A model generated the notes under the pieces. That model was given only the letters and a program-made list of their open reading frames with translations, did no database searches and was not told where the DNA came from. A stretch of DNA of 64,000 bases from Mesorhizobium caraganae (GTDB lineage Bacteria; Pseudomonadota; Alphaproteobacteria; Rhizobiales; Rhizobiaceae): positions 113,547 through 177,546 of the forward strand of contig NZ_JAFCGY010000009.1 of NCBI RefSeq assembly GCF_016836705.1. Direction: 5' to 3'. The translations under genes and the position numbers were made by a program. Positions 7,157 to 18,000 of the stretch are shown in pieces (position 1 is the first letter of the stretch; every line of letters begins with the position of its first letter).

Positions 7157-8691
7157 CCGAACTCAACCTGAAGCCCGGCAATGCGACGCTGGCTGACTGG
7201 CGCGCGATCTACCGTGGCGCCGTGCCGAAGCTCGACGCTGCCTGTCGCCCGAAGATCAAGGCCAGCGCCGAGGCAGTCGCCCGCATCGTTGCCAAGGGTG
7301 AGCCGGTCTATGGCATCAACACCGGCTTCGGCAAACTGGCCAGCGTCCGTATTCCGGCCGCCGACCTCGAAACGCTGCAGCGCAACATCGTTCTGTCGCA
7401 TGCCGCCGGCGTCGGCGAGCCGATGCCGGTCGCGGTGGTCCGGCTGATGATGGCGCTAAAACTCGCCAGCCTGGCGCAGGGCGCTTCCGGCGTGCGGCCG
7501 CAAACCATCGAATTGCTGGAAGCAATGCTCGCCAACGACGTCATCCCCGTGGTGCCGGCGCAAGGCTCGGTCGGCGCCTCCGGCGATCTCGCGCCGCTGT
7601 CGCACATGACCGCGGTGATGATCGGCGTCGGCGAATGCTTTACCCCGCATGGCCGCTTCCCGGCCAAGGTTGCTTTCGTCTCGCACGGCCTGGAGCCGGT
7701 GACGCTCGGCGCCAAGGAGGGTCTTGCACTGCTCAACGGCACTCAATTCTCGACCGCCTATGCGCTGGCCGCTTTGTTCGAGGCCGAAGTGCTTTACCAG
7801 TCGGCGCTGGTCGCCGGCGCGCTGTCGACCGACGCCGCCAAGGGTTCGGATGCACCCTTCGATCCGCGCATCCATCTCTTGAGAAAGCACCCCGGCCAGA
7901 TCGAGACGGCGCAAGCGCTGCGCAATCTGATGGCCGGCAGCGCCATCCGTGAATCGCACCGCGTCGGCGACGAGCGCGTGCAGGACCCGTACTGCCTGCG
8001 TTGCCAGCCGCAGGTGATGGGTGCAGCCCTCAGCGTGTTGCGTCAGGCCGCCGATACGCTCGGCACCGAGGCCAATGGCGTCACCGACAATCCGCTGATC
8101 TTCGCCGAGGACGATACCGCGCTCTCCGGCGGCAATTTCCACGCCGAGCCGGTGGCTTTCGCCGCCGACATGATCGCGCTCGCCGTCTGCGAGATCGGCT
8201 CGCTGTCGGAACGCCGCATCGCCATGCTGGTCGATCCGGCGCTCTCCGGCATGCCGGCGTTTTTGACGCCGAAGCCCGGCCTGAACTCCGGCTTCATGAT
8301 CCCGCAGGTCACGGCGGCGGCACTGGTTTCCGAAAACAAGCAGAAGGCCTATCCGGCCAGCGTCGATTCCATCCCGACCTCGGCCAACCAGGAAGACCAT
8401 GTCTCGATGGCGGCGCACGGCGCCCGCCGGCTGATCGGCATGGTGGAGAATGCCACGGCCGTCATCGGCATCGAACTTTTGGCCGCCGCGCAAGGCTGCG
8501 ATTTCCATGCACCGTTGGCGTCGAGCGCGGCCCTTGAAGCCGTGCGCAAGCTGGTCCGCTCCGAGGTGCCGCATCTCGACACGGACCGGCATTTCCACCC
8601 GGACATGGAAAAGGCCATCGCCATGGTGCGCAGCGGCGCCACCATCAAGGCTGCCGGCGCGGTAACACTACCTTCGATCTCGGGAGCCTGA
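7153..8691 (+). CDS. hutH: histidine ammonia-lyase
   Basis: The 512-residue enzyme deaminates L-histidine to urocanate, the first pathway step. The MIO cofactor triad Ala-Ser-Gly is in GSVGASGDLAPLSH at about residues 142-144. NTGFGKLA, QPQVMGAALSVLRQ and the conserved TDNPLIF are also present. Length is normal. GGAGAGGA precedes the start. It overlaps hutI by 4 nt and hutG begins 1 nt after its stop, so the operon is tightly packed. Confidence 0.95.
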   Translation: MTELNLKPGNATLADWRAIYRGAVPKLDAACRPKIKASAEAVARIVAKGEPVYGINTGFGKLASVRIPAADLETLQRNIVLSHAAGVGEPMPVAVVRLMMALKLASLAQGASGVRPQTIELLEAMLANDVIPVVPAQGSVGASGDLAPLSHMTAVMIGVGECFTPHGRFPAKVAFVSHGLEPVTLGAKEGLALLNGTQFSTAYALAALFEAEVLYQSALVAGALSTDAAKGSDAPFDPRIHLLRKHPGQIETAQALRNLMAGSAIRESHRVGDERVQDPYCLRCQPQVMGAALSVLRQAADTLGTEANGVTDNPLIFAEDDTALSGGNFHAEPVAFAADMIALAVCEIGSLSERRIAMLVDPALSGMPAFLTPKPGLNSGFMIPQVTAAALVSENKQKAYPASVDSIPTSANQEDHVSMAAHGARRLIGMVENATAVIGIELLAAAQGCDFHAPLASSAALEAVRKLVRSEVPHLDTDRHFHPDMEKAIAMVRSGATIKAAGAVTLPSISGA

Positions 8692-8692
8692 C

Positions 8693-9505
8693 ATGACCGA
8701 CTGGCTGACAGTCACAGAAGGCACCGCACCTCTTTTGGTGTCGATCCCGCACACCGGCATCGATCTCGCCGGCATCGACAACCGGCTGGTCTCGCCCTGG
8801 CTCGGCCGCCGCGATTGCGACTGGTGGATCGACAATCTCTATGATTTTGCCGCCGGCCTCGGTGCGACGGTTGTGCATACGTCGATCTCGCGCACCGTCA
8901 TCGACGTCAACCGCGATCCCTCCGGCGCCTCGCTCTATCCCGGGCAGACGACGACCACGCTTTGCCCCACCGAGACCTTCGACGGCGATCCACTCTATTT
9001 GCCCGGTGCGGAACCGACGCCGTCGGAGATAGACCAGCGCCGCACATCCTATTTCGTGCCCTACCATGAAATGCTGGCGGCCCAGGCCGTCAGGCTGCGC
9101 GGCCTGCACGAAAAAATCGTCATCTACGATTGCCACTCGATCCGGTCGGTGCTGCCGCGCCTGTTCTATGGCACGCTGCCGGTCTTCAACCTCGGCACCA
9201 ATGACGGCAAGAGCGCCGATCCGGCGCTGCAGGCGCTGGTCGGCCAGATCATGGCCGAAAGCGGTGAAAGCAATGTCATCAACGGCCGTTTCAAGGGCGG
9301 CTGGATCACGCGCTATTTCGGCAACCCGCAAGGCGGCTACCATGCGTTGCAGATGGAACTTGCCGATCGCGGCTATTTGCGCGAGCCCGAGGGCAAGGGT
9401 GAACCGGACAATTGGCCAGTGCCCTATGATGCCGAGTTCGCCGCACCGATGCGCGCCACGCTGACGAAAATTCTCCAAACCGCCATTGACTGGGCCGGGC
9501 GCTGA
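8693..9505 (+). CDS. hutG: N-formylglutamate deformylase
   Basis: The 270-residue protein belongs to the N-formylglutamate amidohydrolase family. It releases formate and L-glutamate from N-formylglutamate, the final step of the hutF-type pathway. Motifs include LLVSIPHTGIDL, RDCDWWIDNLYDF, VIDVNRDPSGASLYPGQTTT and the metal-site-like IVIYDCHSIRS. The reading frame starts 1 nt after hutH, and hutU begins 25 nt after its stop. Context and motifs agree. Confidence 0.93.
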   Translation: MTDWLTVTEGTAPLLVSIPHTGIDLAGIDNRLVSPWLGRRDCDWWIDNLYDFAAGLGATVVHTSISRTVIDVNRDPSGASLYPGQTTTTLCPTETFDGDPLYLPGAEPTPSEIDQRRTSYFVPYHEMLAAQAVRLRGLHEKIVIYDCHSIRSVLPRLFYGTLPVFNLGTNDGKSADPALQALVGQIMAESGESNVINGRFKGGWITRYFGNPQGGYHALQMELADRGYLREPEGKGEPDNWPVPYDAEFAAPMRATLTKILQTAIDWAGR

Positions 9506-9530
9506 GCCGCCGCCTTACTCGAAAGGGACA

Positions 9531-11204
<1,674 letters not shown>

Positions 11205-11216
11205 TTGGCTGAACCG

Positions 11217-11795
11217 ATGCGCATCCTTCGTGCCGCCGACTACCGCTCCATGCCGTGGAAGAATGGCGGCGGCACGACGACCGAAATCGCCGTCGTGCCT
11301 GACGGTGCCGGGCTTGACGACTTCGACTGGCGCGTCTCGATGGCGCGTGTCGAAGGCGGCGGCCCGTTCTCCGGCTTTGCCGGCGTCGACCGCACGCTTG
11401 CCGTGCTGGAAGGCGAGGGCATCATCCTCGACATAGCCGGCCGGCCGGCTGCCGAGGTGACCGGAGCCTCCGCCCCGGTGTCCTTCCCCGCCGATGTGGC
11501 GACCACGGCTGCGCTGATCTCTGGCCCGATCACCGACCTCAACGTCATGACCCGCCGCGGGCGGGCGACCCATACGGTCGAGCGCCTCATGGTTTCAGCC
11601 CCGACCGATATCCGTCCGACGACCGCAACGACCCTTATCCTGCCGCTCGACGGCGAGGTCGGCGTGACCGACCCGACACTGTCCCGGCTTGGACCTCGTG
11701 ACACGCTCGTGATCGGCCCAGACGTCGCCCAATTGCACGTGGAACCGATGCGGCCGACGACCGTGTTCGTGATCCGGATCGCCAGCCTGGGCTAG
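11217..11795 (+). CDS. hutD: HutD/Ves family protein
   Basis: The 192-residue bicupin protein begins MRILRAADYRSMPWKNGGGT, the usual HutD N-terminus, followed by EIAVVPDG, FDWRVSMARVEGGGPFS and FNVMTRRG-like LNVMTRRG. HutD is proposed to buffer hut expression or bind urocanate-related ligands; it is not a pathway enzyme. A TTG at 11205, right after the hutU stop, could extend it by four codons, but the ATG fits the family better. It is the last gene of hutIHGUD. Confidence 0.88.
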   Translation: MRILRAADYRSMPWKNGGGTTTEIAVVPDGAGLDDFDWRVSMARVEGGGPFSGFAGVDRTLAVLEGEGIILDIAGRPAAEVTGASAPVSFPADVATTAALISGPITDLNVMTRRGRATHTVERLMVSAPTDIRPTTATTLILPLDGEVGVTDPTLSRLGPRDTLVIGPDVAQLHVEPMRPTTVFVIRIASLG

Positions 11796-12065
11796 CCGCG
11801 CCGCCAGCAACGATTAACGCCTGTTGCCAAACATGATCGCACGCCGGAGAAATCTGGCGTAAGCTGTTGCCTGGATCACGAAAAAGCCTGAATCCTTCCG
11901 TCGTTCCAAGGCGGACGGGAGGGCAGGGGTGCTCGTCCTTTAGTTGTCGAAAGCCCCTCCTTGAAATGTCGAAGGGATAACGCTCCTGGAGTGGTGCGAA
12001 GCAAAACTTTCGGCCAGTGTAATCATGCAACCAATTGCATTTGAATCGGTTTTAGGGACATTGCC
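11796..12065 (+). other. hut-ndvB intergenic region
   Basis: These 270 bp separate hutD from ndvB. No convincing gene is visible, and no strong terminator with a T-run follows hutD. The right half is less GC-rich (for example AATCATGCAACCAATTGCAT near 12020-12040) and probably carries the ndvB promoter. I could not fix -35/-10 boxes. Confidence 0.4.
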
Positions 12066-15000
12066 GTGGCGGTGACGCCGCATCGCGTCCCCCATGCGGA
12101 ATCTTCAATGAATATCCAGACAAATCCTGCCCAGATCGAAAAGACCAGCGCCAGCTTCCCGGCCATCACCGAAGAGCCGATACGCTCCAATTTCCTGCCA
12201 GAAGAGCGTCTGCGCGCGCTGGGCGACAGCCTCGCCAAGGGCGACGTCAAGGACCTGTTCGGCCTGACGCCTTTCGATTTCCAGGCCCGCATCCGCGACA
12301 GTGCCAAGAAAATCCTCGAAGTCTACCGCTCGACCAATGCCGCCCAGGCCAAGGGCGAAACCATTACGCCTGCCGCACAATGGCTGCTCGACAACAATTA
12401 TCTGGTCGAGGAGACCATCTTTCAGGTCAAGCGCGACCTGCCGCGCCGTTTCTACCGGCAGTTGCCGACCCTGAAACTGTCCGATGGCGAGGCCGTGCCG
12501 CGCGCGCTGGCCTTGGCCTGGAGCTATGTCGCCCATTCCGACAGTTCGGTCTCGGCGACCATGTTCAAGGCAATCGTCGAAGGCTTTCAGTCGGTCGAGC
12601 CGCTGAAGATCGGCGAACTCTGGGCGCTGCCGTCGCTGCTGCGCTTCGTGCTGATCGAAAACCTGCGCCGCATCGCCGTGCGCGTCGACCGCACCAGGCA
12701 GATGCGCCACATCGCCAACGAGGTCGCCGACCGGGTTCTGGCGACCGACGACAATGCCGACCGGCAGAAGATCCTGTCGAGCTATGGCGCCCATGCCCAG
12801 GACACCACCTTTGCCACGCAGTTGCTCTACCGCCTGCGCGACGGCTCGCAAAATGCCGGCAGGGCGCTGGAATGGCTGGAGGTCGAGCTCGAGAAGACCG
12901 GCTCCGACGCCGAGGAAATCATCATTTCCGAGCATCGCACGCTGTCCAGCGGCAATGTCACCACCGGCAACATCATCCGCGGCCTGCGGCTTATCAACGA
13001 CGTCGACTGGACGGTCTGGTTCGAAGGCGTCAGCCGCATCGACACGCTGCTGCGCGAGCGCACCGATTTCGCCGCGCTCGATTTCTTTTCGCGTGACCAG
13101 TACCGCACGTCGATCGAGCAACTGGCGCGCCGCTCGGATCTCTCCGAATTCCGCGTCGCCGAAAAGGCGATCGAGCTTGCCGGCCATGTCCCCGGCGTCA
13201 CTGATGCCTCCGGCGTGCCGGATGCATCGGCCGATCCGACCATGCATACCGATGTCGGCTTCTTTCTGGTCGGCCCGCGCCGGCCGGATCTGGAAAAGGC
13301 GATCGGCTACCGGCCGCCTTTCTATGTGACTGTCAAGCGCGCCTTCACCAGCACCGGCTGGCTGGGCATCGTGGTGCCCGTCTTCCTGCTGACGGTGCTG
13401 CTGCTGGTTGTCTCAGGCAATGCGCTTGCCCATCTGGGGCTCTCGGTTCCCTCGATCACGTTGATGCTGGCGCTGTTTGCTGTGCCGGCCAGCGAAGGTG
13501 CGCTCGCCTTTTTCAACACTGTCGTTTCGCTGTTCCTGAAGCCGACGCGGCTGGTTGGTTATGACTACAAGCACGGCATCCCGGCTGCCTCACGCACGCT
13601 GGTCGTGGTTCCGTCGCTGATCGGCTCGCGCGACGATGTCGAGGAAAACATCCGCAACATCGAGGTGCATCACCTCGCCAATACCGCGGACGAAATCCAT
13701 TTCGCGCTGCTATCCGATTGGCCGGATTCCAAGACAGAGATCGATGCCGCCGACATCGAGATCCTGCAATATGCGCGCGACGAGATCGCCAGGCTCAATG
13801 CCCGCTACCCCTCCGAGGGCGCGCCGCGTTTTTATATCCTGCATCGCCGCCGGCTCTACAACCAGGCGCAGGGCGCCTGGATGGGCTGGGAGCGCAAGCG
13901 CGGCAAGCTGCACGAGCTGAACCTTCTCTTGCGCGGCGACAGCGACACCACCTTCCTGCCGCTCGACGTGCCGCTGCCGGAAAAGGTCGTCTACGTCATG
14001 ACGCTGGACGCCGACACGCGCACCACGCGCGACGCCGTGTCGTCGCTGGTCGGCAAGCTCGCCCATCCGCTCAACCGCCCGCATTTCGACGCGGCAAAGC
14101 GCGTCGTCACTGCCGGCTACACCATTTTGCAGCCGCGCATCACGGCATCGCTCACCAGCGGCGACGATGCCTCCTTCTTCCAGCGTGTCTTTTCGTCCAA
14201 CAGCGGTCTCGACCCTTACGTCTTTGCCGTGTCAGATCTCTACCAGGACGTCTTCAGCGACGGCTCGTTCACCGGCAAGGGCCTCTATCACGTCGACGCC
14301 TTCGAGGCGGCGCTGAAGGGACGCATCGAGGAAAACACCATCCTCAGCCACGATCTGCTTGAAGGTGCGCTGGCCCGTGCGGCGCTCGTCACCGACGTCG
14401 AACTGGTCGAGGACTATCCGACCCGCTATTCGGTCGACGCCTCGCGCCATCACCGCTGGGCGCGTGGCGACTGGCAGTTGCTGCGCTTCATCTTCAGCCC
14501 GCGTTCCGGGGTGCCGGCGCTGTCGCGCTGGAAGATGATCGACAATCTGCGCCGCTCGCTGACCCCGATCTTCTGGGTGATGGCGGCGATCGCCGGCTGG
14601 ACGCTGCTGCCCTTCACGCAGGCCGCGCAATGGCAGGCGCTGCTCATCCTCTCGCTGTTCATGGCGCCGACCTTCGATGTCATCAACGCCATCTTGCCCA
14701 AGAGTGGCGACCAGACGCCGCGCGGCCATTTCTCCGCTCTGGCGCGTGACACCGTCTTCGGCACCGCGTTGGTGGCGCTGAAAGTGCTTTTGATGGCGCA
14801 CAATGCCTGGATGATGGGCGACGCCATCGTGCGCACGCTCTACCGCCTGTTCGTCAGCCGCCAGAACCTCCTGGAGTGGCGCACGGCGTCGCAGGCGCAC
14901 AAGGGCGGCGACAACGACCTCGGCTCCTATTACAGCATGATGTATGGCGCCGTGATCATCGGCGTCGTCGGTCTCGCTATCCCCGTGCTGGCCGATTCCA

Positions 15001-18000
15001 CCGGCGCCTTCGTCGCCTTCTTCTTCGCTTTGTTCTGGATCGGCTCGCCGGCCGTTGCCTGCTGGATCAGCCGTTCTGCCGAGACCGAGGACCGCCTGCG
15101 CATATCGCAGGCCGACATTCACGCACTGCGCACCGTGGCGCGCCGCACCTGGCATTATTTCGAAACCTTCGTCACCGCCGAGCATCACAACTTGCCGCCC
15201 GACAATTTCCAGGAAAGCCCTGCGCCGGTGGTGGCGCCGCGGACATCGCCGACCAATATCGGCGTCTATCTGCTGTCGGTGGTATCGGCGCGCGATTTCG
15301 GCTGGATTGCGCTCTCTGACGCCATCACTCGCATCGACGCGACAATGACGACCATCGAGAGCATGCCGCGCAATCGCGGTCATCTCTTCAACTGGTACGA
15401 CACCACGACGCTGAAGCCGCTCTATCCGCTCTACATCTCGGCGGTCGACAGCGGCAATCTCGCCGGCCATCTGGTCGCGGTGGCGGCAGCCTGCGCCGAA
15501 TGGGCGGAAGCCCCGTCCGTCCACCTGCAGGGCGATTTCGAAGGCGTCCTCGACACGGTGACCATCCTCGACGAGAGCCTCGAGGACCTGCCCGATGACC
15601 GCCGCCAGCTCCGCCCGCTGCGCCAGCGACTCGCCGACCGCCTCGACGGCATGCGGCGTGCCGTCCTGATCATCAAGGCGCAGCCGGAGATGGCCTCGAT
15701 CCGCACCATCAATCTGGCCGTGCTTGCCGGCGAAATCCGCAAGCTCGCCACCGCCATTCACACCGAGGCCGGATCGCAGCGCAGCGATGTCATCGCCGAC
15801 TGGGCAGCGCGGTTGGAAGCGACCTGCGAGGCGCATGTGCACGACTCGCACAGCGACGAGAACGCCGTCGAGGCCTTGCGCGCCAAGCTCTTGGCGCTGC
15901 GCGAGCGCTGCCGGCGCTATGCCTTCGAGATGGATTTCTCCTTCCTGATGCGGCAGGAAAGAAAACTGCTCTCGATCGGCTACCGGGTCGAGGAACACCA
16001 GCTCGACGAAAGCTGCTACGACCTGCTGGCGTCCGAGGCGCGGCTGACCAGCCTGTTTGCCATCGCCAAGGGCGATCTGCCGACCGAGCACTGGTTCCGG
16101 CTCGGACGGCCGATTGTCGAGATAGGCTTCCAGGGCGCGCTGATGTCCTGGTCGGGCTCGATGTTCGAGTATCTGATGCCGCCGCTGGTGATGAAGGAGC
16201 CGCAGGGCTCGATCCTCAACCAGACCAGCAAGCTGATCATCAAGCGCCAGATCCAGTATGCGCGCTCGAAGAACGTGCCGTGGGGCATTTCGGAAGCGGC
16301 CTACAACGCCCGCGACCGCGAACTGACCTACCAGTACACCAATTTCGGTGTGCCCGGACTTGGCCTCAAGCGCGGTCTTGGCCAGAACACGGTGATCGCG
16401 CCCTACGCCACGATCCTTGCAGCGCAGTTCACACCGCGCGAATCCGTCCAGAATCTCGCCCGGCTGCGCTCTATCGGCGCGATGGGCCGGCACGGCTATT
16501 ATGACGCCGTCGATTTCACGCCGCAGCGCGTGCCGGAAGGCACCGACCACGCTGTCGTGCTGAACTACATGGCCCACCATTCCGGCATGTCGATCGCCGC
16601 CGTTGCCGACGCCATCTTCGAAGGCCGGCTGCGTGACCGCTTCCACAGCGATCCGGTGATCGAGTCTGCCGAACTCCTGCTGCAGGAGAGGGCGCCGCGC
16701 GACATCCCGACCGCCACCGTCAGGACAGAAGCCGACGAGCGCTCGAAGGACGAGACCGAGGTCGAGAGCCCGGATTCCCGCATTGTCCTCGACCCGCTGA
16801 AGGCGCTGCGCGCCACCAGCGTCATGTCCAACGGCCGTTACTCCGTCATGGTCTCGGCAACCGGCTCCGGCTACAGCCGCTGGGGCGAACTCGCCGTCAC
16901 CCGCTGGCAGCCCGATCCGACCGAAGACCGGCTCGGTTCCTACATCTTCCTTAGGGATGCCGGCAGCGGCGACTGGTGGTCGGCCACCGCCGAGCCGAGG
17001 CAGGCGACCGGCGAGAGAGTGCAGACGCTTTTTTCCGACGACAAGGCGAGCTTCGTCAAAACAGTGGGTTCGCTGCGTTCGGAGGTCGAGTGCATCGTCA
17101 TCTCGGAAGGCAATGGCGAAGGACGGCGCGTCACCCTTTACAATGACGGCGCTACCGACCGGCATATCGAGGTGACCTCCTTTGCCGAACTGGTGCTCGG
17201 CAACGAAGCTTCGGACAACGCCCATCCGGCATTCTCGAAAATGTTCATTGAGACCGAGATCGCTGCCAACAACGGCGCCATCTTCGCCACCAGGCGCAAG
17301 CGCGACAAGAACGAGCCCGACCTCACCATGGTGCATTTCGTCACCGATCCGTCGGGATCGGCACGCGATGCCGAGGCCGAGACCGACCGCCGCGCCTTTA
17401 TCGGCCGTGGCCGCACCATCGCCGAGGCCGCCGCTTTCGATCCGGGCGCCAAACTTGGCGGCCATCATGGCTTCACGCTCGATCCGGTCGCGGCGCTGCG
17501 CCGCCAGGTGCGGGTGCCGGCCAACAAGAAGATCTCGCTGACCTTCTGGACCGCCGTTGGTGCCAACCGCGCCGAACTCGACGAAGCCATCGCCAGGCTC
17601 GACCATCCCGAAAGCTTCGCTCGCCAGGCGATGCTCGCCTGGACGCGTTCGCAGGTGCAGACCCGCCACCTTGGCCTCAGCCTGACCGACGCCGCCAATG
17701 TGCAGAAGCTGGCACGCTATCTGATCTATCCCGATCCGTTCCTGCGCCTGCCGGCCGAATCCATTGCTTCGGGGCTGGGCAAGCAGTCCAGCCTGTGGCC
17801 GACCAGCATCTCCGGCGATTTCCCGATCTTCCTGGTCCGCATCGGCGACGTCGCCGACCTCGAAATCGTCGCCCAGGCGCTGCGCTTCCAGGAGTATATG
17901 CGCGCCCGCGGCATGATGATCGACTTCGTCGTCGTCAATGAGCAGGCCTCGTCCTATGTGCAGGACCTGCAGCGCGCGGTCGAGACGCTGTGCGAAAACA